A stretch of 41,495 nucleotides of DNA from Robinsoniella sp. (GCA_022788205.1 JALEVQ010000029.1:1-41495), one strand, 5' to 3'. Counted from the stretch's first letter, positions 1-8,673 are shown. Notes: generated by a model from the letters alone, not told the origin. Numbers and translations are program-made.

Positions 1-392
1 CCTTCCTCCTGATCATTCTGTGTCAGTTTCACATACCCTTCTGCCCTGCTTATGATGACATTTCTGCGGTCACTGATAATTGTCTCTAACTCCTCACTGA
101 TATTCTTTCCTACCGTTTCTTTCTTCATTCCTCCTGCCGCCGCAATCACCTGATCTTTGTCGCAGATACAGATCACATGGTTTGTCCCCTGTGCCAGAGC
201 CTCGGCGTACTCTTTGGCAAAAGTTCCAAGCTCCCCGATCGGAGAATATTTTTTCAGGATCACTTCCCCCTGTCGGTCTGTAAAGATCTCCAGAGGATCT
301 CCTTCTCGGATCCGGAGTGTTCTCCTGATTTCTTTTGGAATGACCACCCTTCCGAGATCATCGATGCGGCGTACAATTCCTGTTGCTTTCAT
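1..392 (-). CDS. spoVT: Stage V sporulation protein T (AbrB/SpoVT family), C-terminus off the window
   Basis: Reading leftward from an ATG at 392-390, the first 130 codons stay open to the window edge. The N-terminus (MKATGIVRRIDDLGRVVIPK) is the SpoVT-AbrB swapped-hairpin DNA-binding domain, followed by the REGDPLEIF segment typical of SpoVT. From about residue 55 a second domain begins (FAKEYAEALAQ, then CICDKDQVIAA), as expected for the GAF-like effector domain of SpoVT rather than the short AbrB or Abh. SpoVT tunes sigma-G dependent forespore genes in Bacillus; a role in sporulation control here is inferred from the family. Translation initiates at a GGAGG site that forms the 3' arm of a perfect hairpin (401-454), so access to it may be regulated. 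About 50 residues are missing beyond the edge. Confidence 0.9.
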   Translation of the reverse strand, partial: MKATGIVRRIDDLGRVVIPKEIRRTLRIREGDPLEIFTDRQGEVILKKYSPIGELGTFAKEYAEALAQGTNHVICICDKDQVIAAAGGMKKETVGKNISEELETIISDRRNVIISRAEGYVKLTQNDQEE

Positions 393-400
393 ACAAAAAT

Positions 401-454
401 TCCTCCATTTACTAATACTGTCCGTTTCTGGAAATAGTATCTGTAAATGGAGGA
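401..454 (-). repeat. Hairpin repeat copy 1, contains the spoVT ribosome binding site
   Basis: A 12-bp perfect inverted repeat (TCCTCCATTTAC at 401-412 and its complement at 443-454) with a further inner ATACT/AGTAT pairing. In the spoVT mRNA the 3' arm is GTAAATGGAGGA, so the Shine-Dalgarno GGAGG is base paired, and a short T-run (399-395) follows before the ATG. It is a near copy of the hairpin at 479-530. Confidence 0.8.
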
Positions 455-478
455 TTTTTATGCACTTGTGAAAAAATC

Positions 479-530
479 CCTCCATTTACTGATCTTTTCC
501 GTTCCCGGAAATTGTATCTGTAAATGGAGG
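479..530 (-). repeat. Hairpin repeat copy 2, terminator-like downstream of the esterase gene
   Basis: An 11-bp perfect inverted repeat (479-489 with 520-530) with the same arms as the copy at 401-454, plus an inner TTTCCG/CGGAAA stem. Read on the minus strand it is followed by six T residues (476-471), so it can serve as the intrinsic terminator of the upstream esterase gene. The spacer between the copies (455-478) and the AT-rich 531-569 stretch hold no other gene. Confidence 0.7.
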
Positions 531-569
531 AATTCGCTTTTATTTTAAATTTTTATCTCTTCCAAATTT

Positions 570-2144
570 TTATTTTGCAGTCATCAACTCGTTCAGAGTC
601 TCATCGCCCAGTAAGCCGCATCTGCTCTCTACATCGAGGAACATTACGTTTGGCTCTTCCGGTGTGTATGGAAGCCACTCAAGACCTTCCTGGCTCGGGT
701 TTCCAGTCTTTGCAAAGTTCACCCATGCTGTTGCCACGGTATCCTGCATCTTCAGTGCATCTGTGTTTCCGCTTCCGCCTGTTGCGCGGGTAACGATCGG
801 GATCTCTACGTTGTGGAATGCATAGATCAGATCTGAGCAGTGGAATGCTGTTGTTCCGCCGTTAACTGGTGCCTCATAAGCGAACAGGTAGTTGAATACA
901 GGTGCTGTTCCCTCTTCCAGTTTCTGCTCCAGCTCTTTCTGTACGTTGATGCGGTAAGAAGGAGCATAGAAATAAGCGTCTGCTACATTCTTCTCCGGGA
1001 ATACTTTTGCGAACTCTTCCAGGATTGCGTCTGCCTTGTCGCCGTATTTCTCTGTCATGTTTGCCTTGATCTCTTCGTCGCTCCACTCATTCTTGCGTCC
1101 GTCGCCTACCTTGAAGGTACTTGTCTGCTCAGTAAATACAGAACCTACCATGATCGGAACATCTGCTGCCCAGTCACAGTAATCTGCAGACAGATATCCG
1201 TCGTCAAGAACTGGAATCCATGCTGCACCAACCTGTGACAATGCTTCTGTAGCTGCTGCAATCAAATCATCAACAGGAACGGTCTTCAGCTCTTCTACCT
1301 GAGTCTCGTCCAGTCCCAGATTTGCCAAAGTCTGTGCTGCTACTGCCTGAGAGTTTTCTCTGGTATTGAAAGTCATATTGGAACTCTGGATGATCGCTTT
1401 GTCTACCAATCCCTCTGCATCTGGACAATGTAAGATAGACATTACTTTTCTTCCACCGCCGGACTGTCCAAAGATTGTCACATTATCCGGATCTCCGCCG
1501 AACACTTCGATGTTTGCCTGAATCCATTTCAGGGCTTCTACCATATCAGCAACTCCAGCATTGACAGACTCCTGATACTCTTCGCCGTATGCAGACAGAT
1601 CTAAATATCCAAGAGCATTCAGTCTGTGGTTCAGTGTTACAACAACCACATCACCAAATTCGCTTAAGTTTCTTCCTTCATATGCTGCTGACTCGATGGA
1701 AGATCCGTTCGTAAATCCGCCGCCATGCAGGAATACCATAACTGGTTTCTTTGCACTGGTGTCAAGGCTCTGTGTCCAGATATTTAATACTTCACAATCC
1801 TCATTCTGAATCCAATAGCGATGTGGCCATACCATTTCATCAGCGCCAACGGTTGTCTGTTTTGGAATAGGACAAATCGGTCCATAAGCCTGAGCGTCAC
1901 GTACACCTTCCCAAGATTCTGGTTTTTCAGGCATAGCAAATCTTTCTGAAACAGAAGCATATGGCACTCCAAGGAAAGCATAGGTTCCCTCATCCATGTA
2001 ACCTCTCAACTGTCCCTGCTCTACCTCTACGATCGGTGGATTCATCATATCATACTCTGCTGCGGATACACTCATCCCGGCAAATGCTGACATCGTCATG
2101 GCTGCTGCTGTCAGGGTTCCCAATAATTTTCTTGATCTGTTCAT
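570..2144 (-). CDS. Secreted type-B carboxylesterase
   Basis: 524 residues with a Sec signal peptide (basic MNRSRK, hydrophobic stretch, AxA-like cleavage near residue 29). The fold is alpha/beta hydrolase of the carboxylesterase B/para-nitrobenzyl esterase family: oxyanion motif HGGGF at about 140-144, nucleophile elbow FGQSGGG with Ser about 228, acidic residue in GSVFTEQTS (Glu about 339) and His about 435 in TAFHCSDL. The elbow is GQSGG rather than the commoner GESAG. Length fits the family. It should hydrolyse carboxylic esters outside the cell; the substrate cannot be read from sequence. Start chosen at the ATG preceded by GGAGG with 8-nt spacing. It lies 170 bp downstream of asnB on the same strand with no clear terminator between, but has its own extended -10 (TGATATAAT near 2200), so it may be read from both. 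Confidence 0.88.
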   Translation of the reverse strand: MNRSRKLLGTLTAAAMTMSAFAGMSVSAAEYDMMNPPIVEVEQGQLRGYMDEGTYAFLGVPYASVSERFAMPEKPESWEGVRDAQAYGPICPIPKQTTVGADEMVWPHRYWIQNEDCEVLNIWTQSLDTSAKKPVMVFLHGGGFTNGSSIESAAYEGRNLSEFGDVVVVTLNHRLNALGYLDLSAYGEEYQESVNAGVADMVEALKWIQANIEVFGGDPDNVTIFGQSGGGRKVMSILHCPDAEGLVDKAIIQSSNMTFNTRENSQAVAAQTLANLGLDETQVEELKTVPVDDLIAAATEALSQVGAAWIPVLDDGYLSADYCDWAADVPIMVGSVFTEQTSTFKVGDGRKNEWSDEEIKANMTEKYGDKADAILEEFAKVFPEKNVADAYFYAPSYRINVQKELEQKLEEGTAPVFNYLFAYEAPVNGGTTAFHCSDLIYAFHNVEIPIVTRATGGSGNTDALKMQDTVATAWVNFAKTGNPSQEGLEWLPYTPEEPNVMFLDVESRCGLLGDETLNELMTAK

Positions 2145-2314
2145 TTTTTATTCCTCCTTCTAGCTTAAAAATACGTCTCAGATAACTGATAAATTAATTA
2201 TATCAGTTTTCTTTTTATTTCTCTATTGAAGATTTTTGCCTTTAGGAGCAATTTTTTGAATATGGAAGTATCAGATTTTGTTATTATTCTACTTTTTTGC
2301 ACATTTTCAGAATT

Positions 2315-3898
2315 CTATTTTCCACTATCGCCATAGTTTGCCAGAACTCTCGCACTTGGATCGTTGACATCACAGCCTTCCCACTCTTTGTTCGGCATCC
2401 AGTATGCCGGAATCATGTGGGACTGTCCTTTATAATATTTCTCAAAGATCTCACGGTAGAGAAGGCTTTCTTTCGTGAACGGTGTCGGATCCTGATACAT
2501 CTTACATTTCTCCTCAAACTCGGCGTCTGAGTAAAATTTCTCTGCATATTCCTTCAGGTCATCCACCATGCTGTGACCTACCGCATCGCTGAATGCAGCT
2601 TTCTCTCTCCACAGAATGCTCTCCGGCAGCCAGTCACCCTCCTCAAACGCTTTTCTGAGCAAATATTTTCCTTTGCCGTAGACATTCATCTTCTTTGCCG
2701 GATCAATCGACATGACGTAACGCACAAAATCAAGATCACCAAATGGGACACGCGCCGCCAAGCTGTTTGCTGCCAGACAGCGGTCTGCTCTCAATACATC
2801 GTAGAAATACAGCTCTCTCAGTCTCTTCTGCTCTTCTTTCTGGAATTCTTTTGCATTCGGCGCAAAATCGGTATATTTATATCCAAATAATTCATCGGAG
2901 ATTTCTCCGGTCAGCAATACCTTCAGATCTGTCTGCTCATGGATTGCCTTGCATACGAGATACATTCCCATGCTGGCACGGATTGTCGTGATGTCATACG
3001 TTCCCAGTGCCTGAATGACCGTCTCAAGACTTTTTAGAACCTCTTCTTTTGTCATGATCACTTCCGTGTGGTCTGAGCCAATATAATCTGCAACCTGTTT
3101 TGCATATTTTAAATCGATCGCATCGACATCCATTCCGATGGCGAAGGTACGGATCGGTTTGTCCAAAATCTTTGCTGCGATTGCGCAGACAAGGCTGGAA
3201 TCCAGTCCCCCTGAAAGCAGAAATCCCAGCGGTGCATCGGAATCAAGACGTTTCTCGACACCTGCTATCAGCTTTTCTCTGATATTCTTTGTGATCGTAT
3301 CAAGATCCTCATGGCGATATCCTCTGACCTCACCGATGTCCTCATACTGTACAAATTTTCCGTCGATATAGTAATGTCCAGGTGGAAATGGACGTACTTC
3401 CTCAACCCATCCAACCAGGTTCTTTGCCTCACTGGCAAATGCAATGTTTCCGCTCTCGGAATATCCATAAAACAGGGGACGGATTCCGATCGGATCTCTC
3501 GCAGCAATCACCTGTTTTGTCTCTGCGTCATACATCACACAGGCATACTCTGCATCGAGATGAGCAAACATCTCTGTGCCATATTCTCTGTAGAGCGGCA
3601 GCAGAATCTCGCAGTCTGAGTCGCTCTTAAATTCATATCCTTTTTCTTCCAATTCTTTCTTCAAAACACGGAATCCATAGATCTCTCCGTTGCAGACTAC
3701 CCAGCTTCCATCTCTCTCAAACGGCTGCATTCCTTCTTCTGTCAGTCCCATGATGGCAAGTCTCGCAAAGCCTAACAGACCAAACTCCGTCTCTGTCACG
3801 CGCAGATCATCCGGTCCTCTTCTCTCCGTGCGTCTTAAATATCCTTCCAGTGTCTCCGCAGACATATCTTTTCCCACATAACCTATGATTGAACACAT
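2315..3898 (-). CDS. asnB: Asparagine synthase (glutamine-hydrolysing)
   Basis: 527 residues. Converts aspartate, glutamine and ATP to asparagine in the cytoplasm. The Ntn-type glutaminase domain starts with catalytic Cys2 (MCSIIGYVGK), which requires the internal ATG at 3898 rather than the upstream one at 3922; a GGAGG precedes it. Other glutaminase signatures are the RRGPDD and CNGEIYG segments. The synthetase domain carries the PP-loop SGGLDSS at about 229-235 and the LTGEISDELFGYKY stretch. Length and layout match E. coli AsnB. Expression is very likely controlled by the T-box leader at 3952-4229, whose specifier AAC matches asparagine: uncharged tRNA-Asn should switch the gene on. Strong family assignment. 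Confidence 0.96.
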   Translation of the reverse strand: MCSIIGYVGKDMSAETLEGYLRRTERRGPDDLRVTETEFGLLGFARLAIMGLTEEGMQPFERDGSWVVCNGEIYGFRVLKKELEEKGYEFKSDSDCEILLPLYREYGTEMFAHLDAEYACVMYDAETKQVIAARDPIGIRPLFYGYSESGNIAFASEAKNLVGWVEEVRPFPPGHYYIDGKFVQYEDIGEVRGYRHEDLDTITKNIREKLIAGVEKRLDSDAPLGFLLSGGLDSSLVCAIAAKILDKPIRTFAIGMDVDAIDLKYAKQVADYIGSDHTEVIMTKEEVLKSLETVIQALGTYDITTIRASMGMYLVCKAIHEQTDLKVLLTGEISDELFGYKYTDFAPNAKEFQKEEQKRLRELYFYDVLRADRCLAANSLAARVPFGDLDFVRYVMSIDPAKKMNVYGKGKYLLRKAFEEGDWLPESILWREKAAFSDAVGHSMVDDLKEYAEKFYSDAEFEEKCKMYQDPTPFTKESLLYREIFEKYYKGQSHMIPAYWMPNKEWEGCDVNDPSARVLANYGDSGK

Positions 3899-3951
3899 AA
3901 AATTTTCCTCCAATTCTACCACATTTTCTTTATCTGTTCTGTTTTTGAAAC

Positions 3952-3993
3952 AAAAAAAGGCAGCCTATTCTCCTATCATAGGACGAATAGCTG
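3952..3993 (-). terminator. Terminator stem of the asnB T-box
   Basis: A near-perfect stem, CAGCTATTCGTCCTAT paired with ATAGGAGAATAGGCTG (3993-3961, small mismatches), followed by seven T residues at 3958-3952. It is mutually exclusive with the T-box antiterminator that begins just upstream. Confidence 0.92.
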
Positions 3994-4229
3994 CTCATCC
4001 GCGGTGCCACCTAACTTGCCGCACATCCTCGTACGACCCCTTTTCACGCTCTTCTTTTAAACGCTAGCTCTATAACGTGAGCACACGGCTCCCATACTCG
4101 GAATCATCTGCGATCCCTTTCCGTTTGCGGCTTGGAAGTGTTCTTTCGAATAGAGATTTGTACAGGGCTCCCATCTTCCCCTGCTCTCTGGGACAACGCT
4201 CTATTTTACTTTTCTTCGTCACTGCCATT
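3952..4229 (-). promoter_or_regulatory. T-box riboswitch, asparagine-specific (tRNA-Asn)
   Basis: Minus-strand leader of asnB. The conserved T-box AGGTGGCACCGCGG lies at 4012-3999. Stem I is visible upstream: AATAGAG/CTCTATT and GAAG/CTTC helices enclose a specifier loop with AGTA on the 5' side and, on the 3' side, AAC followed by A (AAC at 4142-4140). AAC is an asparagine codon, agreeing with the downstream gene. The antiterminator region leads into the terminator at 3993-3952. T-box RNAs sense tRNA charging by pairing the specifier with the anticodon and the T-box bulge with the free CCA end. The specifier call was made by eye; the T-box itself is unambiguous. Confidence 0.93.
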
Positions 4230-4235
4230 TGTTTC

Positions 4236-4264
4236 AAGATATCATAAGCTTTTTTAATTGTCAA
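4236..4264 (-). promoter_or_regulatory. Promoter of the T-box/asnB transcript
   Basis: On the minus strand, TTGACA at 4264-4259, 17-nt spacer, TATCTT at 4241-4236. A start near 4229 would give a leader beginning just before T-box stem I. Confidence 0.8.
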
Positions 4265-4319
4265 GGTTTTTCCGAAATCAAATTCACTCTTTTTTCTTCA
4301 CTCTTTTTTCAAAATGGTA

Positions 4320-4347
4320 TTGACAAACGCAAATTTTTATGTATACT
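4320..4347 (+). promoter_or_regulatory. Promoter of purF
   Basis: TTGACA at 4320-4325, 16-nt spacer, TATACT at 4342-4347. It is divergent from the asnB promoter, 55 bp away. No PurR-box or purine-riboswitch core was recognised. Confidence 0.82.
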
Positions 4348-4376
4348 ACAGTTATGGTTTTTATTTTTAGTAGAGC

Positions 4377-4414
4377 AAAGGCGCTTGGACAATATGTCCA
4401 AAGTGCCTTTTTTT
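4377..4414 (+). terminator. Terminator-like hairpin inside the purF leader
   Basis: AAAGGCGCTTGGAC (4377-4390) pairs with GTCCAAAGTGCCTTT (4396-4410) with one bulged base, followed by a run of T residues. It starts only about 25 nt after the expected transcription start and about 55 nt before the purF ATG, so it must be passed for purF to be expressed; an attenuator is the simple reading. No competing antiterminator was obvious. Confidence 0.75.
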
Positions 4415-4469
4415 GTTTCAATACAGGGAAAGAATAGAGAAAATAAAAAGAATAGAGAGGTTAATGATC

Positions 4470-5921
4470 ATGTACCAGGATTACCAGGAATTTGATCTTT
4501 CTTATCCGGAAGATCCATTTGAGCCAAAGCTCAAGGAAGCATGCGGCATTTTTGGCATCTTTTGTCCGGTTGGTCAGGAAGCGGCACATTCCATCTACTA
4601 TGGACTTTGCTCTTTACAGCACCGTGGACAAGAAGCTTGCGGTATCGCCATCTCTGACACGGCAGGACCGCGTGGAAATATTGTTTTTCGCAAAGATTTG
4701 GGACTTGTCAATGAGGTTTTTCACGAAAAAGACCTGGAGAAACTTCACGGAAACCTCGGCATTGGTCATGTGCGTTATTCCACTACAGGTGCCAGCACAG
4801 CCGAAAATGCACAGCCACTCGTATTGAAGTATTTAAAGGGAACTCTCGCTTTAGCTCACAATGGAAACCTTACAAACACAGACGAACTTCGCCAGGAGCT
4901 TGAAGAACAAGGTGCTCTTTTCCACACCACAACAGACTCTGAGATCATCGCTCACTGCATAGCCAGAGAGCGACCAAAGGTTGCCTCTGTGCAGGAAGCA
5001 GTCAAGAGAACGGCGCTCAAAATTAAAGGCGCTTATGCTCTTGTGATCACAAGTCCGAGAAAATTGATCGGTGTGCGCGATCCTCTTGGTCTGAAGCCTC
5101 TATGCCTCGGAAAGCGCGGCGATTCCTGGATGCTTGCATCTGAGAGCTGTGCATTCACCGCACTCGGCGCCGAATTTGTGCGCGATGTCCGCCCGGGTGA
5201 AATTATCACGATAACAAAAGACGGTGTTTTCTCTGACTTCTCTCTGGAGCAGGAAAAGAAAGCACACTGTATTTTTGAATATATTTACTTCTCACGCCTT
5301 GACAGCGTGGAGGATGGCATCCGTGTCTATGACGCGCGCATCCGCTCCGGCGCTGCACTTGCCGCTTCCTATCCTGTGGAAGCTGATCTTGTGACAGGCG
5401 TACCTGATTCCGGTCTCCCTGCAGCCATCGGCTATGCGCAGGCATCCGGCATTCCTTTTACACTCGCCTTCTATAAAAACAGTTACGTCGGAAGAACTTT
5501 TATCAAGCCGACGCAGAAGGAAAGAGAATCCGCCGTTCACTTAAAATTGAGCGTTCTCGAGTCTGTGGTAAAAGGAAAACGAATCGTCCTCATCGATGAC
5601 TCGATTGTCCGCGGCACAACGATCGCCGGACTGATTCAAATGCTAAAAAAGGCGGGGGCTGTCTCTGTCCATGTCAGAATCAGCTCTCCACCTTTCCTAT
5701 ATCCTTGTTATTTTGGAACAGATGTCCCTTCCAACCGACAGCTGATTGCCTCCTCCCACACAACGGACGAGATCTGCAAGATGATTGGAGCTGATTCACT
5801 GGGATATCTGAAATTGGAAGATTTGCAGAAGATGGTAGGAGATCTGCCTCTTTGCAAAGCTTGTTTTGACAGCCAGTATCCATGTGAGATACCGGATCAT
5901 CCTCTGAACGAGGAAAATTAA
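4470..5921 (+). CDS. purF: Amidophosphoribosyltransferase (glutamine PRPP amidotransferase)
   Basis: 483 residues from the ATG at 4470, chosen because AGAGG sits 9 nt upstream; an earlier in-frame ATG at 4464 is too close to that site. Catalyses the first step of purine synthesis, PRPP plus glutamine to phosphoribosylamine. A 24-residue propeptide precedes the N-terminal nucleophile in KEACGIFGIF (Cys25), as in the processed B. subtilis-type enzyme. Glutaminase motifs LQHRGQEACG and GHVRYSTTG follow; the PRPP loop is VLIDDSIVRGTT. Cysteines in AHCIFEY, LYPCYFG and LCKACF match the [4Fe-4S] ligands of the Bacillus-type enzyme, making it oxygen-labile and sensitive to degradation in family members. 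It stands alone, not in a pur operon, behind a hairpin-bearing leader, and is convergent with the ATPase gene. Confidence 0.96.
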   Translation: MYQDYQEFDLSYPEDPFEPKLKEACGIFGIFCPVGQEAAHSIYYGLCSLQHRGQEACGIAISDTAGPRGNIVFRKDLGLVNEVFHEKDLEKLHGNLGIGHVRYSTTGASTAENAQPLVLKYLKGTLALAHNGNLTNTDELRQELEEQGALFHTTTDSEIIAHCIARERPKVASVQEAVKRTALKIKGAYALVITSPRKLIGVRDPLGLKPLCLGKRGDSWMLASESCAFTALGAEFVRDVRPGEIITITKDGVFSDFSLEQEKKAHCIFEYIYFSRLDSVEDGIRVYDARIRSGAALAASYPVEADLVTGVPDSGLPAAIGYAQASGIPFTLAFYKNSYVGRTFIKPTQKERESAVHLKLSVLESVVKGKRIVLIDDSIVRGTTIAGLIQMLKKAGAVSVHVRISSPPFLYPCYFGTDVPSNRQLIASSHTTDEICKMIGADSLGYLKLEDLQKMVGDLPLCKACFDSQYPCEIPDHPLNEEN

Positions 5922-5965
5922 AATTGCCTATTGTCTTAATATTTGTTATTTTCTCTATTCCATTG

Positions 5966-6001
5966 AAAAGGAGCTTGCTCATCTGAGTCAAGCTCCTTTT
6001 C
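5966..6001. terminator. Bidirectional terminator between purF and the Ca2+ ATPase gene
   Basis: AAAAGGAGCTTG (5966-5977) is perfectly complementary to CAAGCTCCTTTT (5989-6000). The A/T ends supply a U-run on either strand, fitting the convergent genes. Confidence 0.88.
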
Positions 6002-6018
6002 GTTGCAACTTTTTCTAT

Positions 6019-8673
6019 TTATTGTTCTTTTTTATGTGTTCCAAAAATCAGCTTTCTGACTGCATCGATCGGATACATCGTCAATGCCATCAAAATCACG
6101 ATTCCCCATCCCTTCAGTCCAAAGCGCTCGCAGCTGAAGATCTCTCCGACCACGCCGCCGATGGAAACCATCACAACCTGGACAGCGATAATCGCGAACC
6201 AGATCTTGATAAACATCGGATTCTCTTTGATATGTGCAAATACATTCAAGCCATCTGTTCTCACGTTGAATGCGTTGACCATGAAACTGAACACAAACAT
6301 ACAGAAATATCCTGTGTAGAACTGTCCTTCTGTCTCAAAGAAGGTTCTAAATACCGGCACTTTGAACCAGAGAATACTCATGATCGTCAGCCATCCGCCC
6401 ATGATCAGAATCTGATTTGCCATGTCTTTGTTGATGATCGATTCATCTCTTCTCCTTGGCTTATGGCGCATATACTTCTGAAGTGCCGGCTCTCCTGCAA
6501 ACATAATCGATGCAAGACTGTCCATGCAAAGGTTGATCCACAGCAAGTGTGTCACTTTCAGAGGTGCTTCGATACCGATAAACGGGCAGATTGCAGAAAC
6601 CAAAACGGCTGCCACATTGATGACAAGCTGCATTCTACAGAATTTCAGAATATTGATATATAAGGTACGTCCATACCATACAGCATTCTTGATCGAGTTA
6701 AAGTTGTCATCGAGAATGACAAGCTTTCCTGCCTCTTTTGCCACGTCCGTTCCGCTTCCCATTGCGAACCCGACATCTGCCTGCTTTAATGCCGGGCTAT
6801 CGTTGACACCGTCTCCCGTCATTCCGACTACCAGGTTCAATTCCTGACACAGGCGAACCATACGGCTCTTATCTGTCGGCAGTGCACGCGAGATCACGCG
6901 GATATCCTTGATCTTTGCCTTCACCTCGTCATCGCTCATCGCATTTAATTCTGCTGATGTCAGCGCAAGATCACTGCCGCCTTTAAACAATCCTGCTTCC
7001 TTGGCGATCGCAACTGCCGTCTCTTTTCTGTCACCGGTAATCATGACAACCTGAATTCCTGCTGCCTGCACTTCCTCGATTGCCTCTTTCGCCTCCGGGC
7101 GGACATCGTCGCGGATTCCCACGAGACCGATCAACACGATGTCATCATGGATCACATTCGTCTCCATCCGTTTTTTGCTGTATCCAAAAGCAAGGACACG
7201 CATCGCACGGTTTGCCAGGTCATCAATCTTCTTATTTACTTTGTCGAGATCAATCGGAACTTCCTTGCCGCTCTGATCAAGATATTTCGTTGCCTTTGCA
7301 AGAATTCGCTCCGGCGCACCTTTATAGAAGGTTCTTCCAAGTGATTCAATATACGCCTGGCTGAATTTATTGGCACTGTTAAATTCCTGCTGTTCTGTCA
7401 CAGTATAATCTTCATGCTCTGAAAGCATCTTATAAGTGTCTTCCCCGAGGAACTTGAGCAATGCCTGGTCTGTCATATTTCCTCCGACCACCTGATGGCG
7501 GTTGTCAAACATCGCTCCTGTATTTTTTCCGATCGACAGTTCCAGATTTGCCTTGATCTCTGTGGCCGTCTTTGTGTTCTTCACATCCAGAACCTCAGCA
7601 TTGCCATCCATGAATTCTACCACTTCAAGCTGACCCTTTGTGATGGTTCCGGTCTTATCGCTGAATAAAATATTTAATGATCCTGCTGTCTCGATACCGA
7701 TGGATTTTCTCACGAGAACATTGACCTTATATAACTTTCCTGTATTCTGCATCAGCACAAGTGCGATAACCAGAGGAAGTCCTTCCGGAACGGCACATAC
7801 AATGATCGTGATCGCCACGGACACCGCATTCATAACACCTTTTAAGACTTCCACCCATCCCATCGCGAAATAGGCGCTGATACTTCCTGCCTGCAAAATA
7901 TAATGGATAAAGTAGGCAATTGCGATCACGATTGCTCCCACATATCCAAATACGGAAATCTGATTTGCCAGCTTGTTCAGCTTCACCTTCAGAGGGGAAT
8001 CCGGCTCCTTATTCTCCATATCCTTTGCCATTTTTCCCATCATCGTTGCTTCGCCGACTTTCTGAACCAGCATCATTCCTTTTCCGTCGAGTACGGTAGC
8101 GCCGCGGAAAAGACTGTGTGCATCCACAAACGTGTCTCCCGTAATATTTTCCGGGATCTGGAATCCTTCCGGTGCCGGCGATTTTTTACACTCTTCCGCT
8201 TCACCGTTTAAGGCACTGTTGTCCACGGAGAGATCTCCGTCAATCAAGACACCGTCCGCCAGAATCTTGTCTCCTGACTGTAAAACTACGATATCACCGA
8301 CTACGATATCGTCCACTTCCACAACGGTCAGCACACCGCCTCGTATCACCTTTGCCGTGTCCTTTTTCTGCGATTCCTTCAGTTTCCGGTACGCATTGTC
8401 ATTGGAGACACCTGTCTTCGCCGACACAAAGTTTACCAGTAAGACAGCGATAATCGTTCCTACCGGCTCATACCATTCGCTCTGTCCTGTCAGGAACATG
8501 ATAAACATGATCACTGCAATGATACAGAGGATTCGAATCATCGGATCATTGAATCCGTCCATAAACTGCTGCCAGAAGGTTTCCGGCTCTGCCTCTTTAA
8601 TCTGGTTCGAGCCATATTTTTTTCTGCTCTCTTCCACCTGCTGGTCAGTCAAGCCCTGATATTTTTTAGCCAT
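6019..8673 (-). CDS. Calcium-transporting P-type ATPase, PMCA-like (type IIB)
   Basis: 884 residues from ATG 8673, which has GGAG 8 nt upstream; an ATG ten codons earlier lacks a site. A cation_ATPase_N domain (GLTDQQVEESRKKYG) is followed by the actuator domain, M4 motif CAVPEGLP at about 293-300, phosphorylation site SDKTGT with Asp about 339, the GMTGDGVNDSPALKQADVG hinge, and NLCMDS in the sixth transmembrane segment. Glu of PEGLP with Asn and Asp of NxxxD form the single Ca2+ site of PMCA-type pumps. The actuator motif reads NGEAE where TGES is usual. It should export Ca2+ at the expense of ATP. It is the last gene of the Ter-type operon, 83 bp after a TerD paralogue; TerD domains bind Ca2+, so a shared calcium role is plausible (inference). 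Mn2+ transport cannot be excluded. Confidence 0.92.
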   Translation of the reverse strand: MAKKYQGLTDQQVEESRKKYGSNQIKEAEPETFWQQFMDGFNDPMIRILCIIAVIMFIMFLTGQSEWYEPVGTIIAVLLVNFVSAKTGVSNDNAYRKLKESQKKDTAKVIRGGVLTVVEVDDIVVGDIVVLQSGDKILADGVLIDGDLSVDNSALNGEAEECKKSPAPEGFQIPENITGDTFVDAHSLFRGATVLDGKGMMLVQKVGEATMMGKMAKDMENKEPDSPLKVKLNKLANQISVFGYVGAIVIAIAYFIHYILQAGSISAYFAMGWVEVLKGVMNAVSVAITIIVCAVPEGLPLVIALVLMQNTGKLYKVNVLVRKSIGIETAGSLNILFSDKTGTITKGQLEVVEFMDGNAEVLDVKNTKTATEIKANLELSIGKNTGAMFDNRHQVVGGNMTDQALLKFLGEDTYKMLSEHEDYTVTEQQEFNSANKFSQAYIESLGRTFYKGAPERILAKATKYLDQSGKEVPIDLDKVNKKIDDLANRAMRVLAFGYSKKRMETNVIHDDIVLIGLVGIRDDVRPEAKEAIEEVQAAGIQVVMITGDRKETAVAIAKEAGLFKGGSDLALTSAELNAMSDDEVKAKIKDIRVISRALPTDKSRMVRLCQELNLVVGMTGDGVNDSPALKQADVGFAMGSGTDVAKEAGKLVILDDNFNSIKNAVWYGRTLYINILKFCRMQLVINVAAVLVSAICPFIGIEAPLKVTHLLWINLCMDSLASIMFAGEPALQKYMRHKPRRRDESIINKDMANQILIMGGWLTIMSILWFKVPVFRTFFETEGQFYTGYFCMFVFSFMVNAFNVRTDGLNVFAHIKENPMFIKIWFAIIAVQVVMVSIGGVVGEIFSCERFGLKGWGIVILMALTMYPIDAVRKLIFGTHKKEQ

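Noticed and set aside
2145-2314. Terminator between asnB and the esterase gene
   Set aside because: The only hairpin (AACTGATA/TATCAGTT near 2182-2210) has its T-run on the plus strand, opposite to both genes, and overlaps the esterase -10 region.
4348-4470. Purine, PRPP or ZTP riboswitch in the purF leader
   Set aside because: The leader before the terminator stem is only about 25 nt and no conserved core of those aptamers is present.
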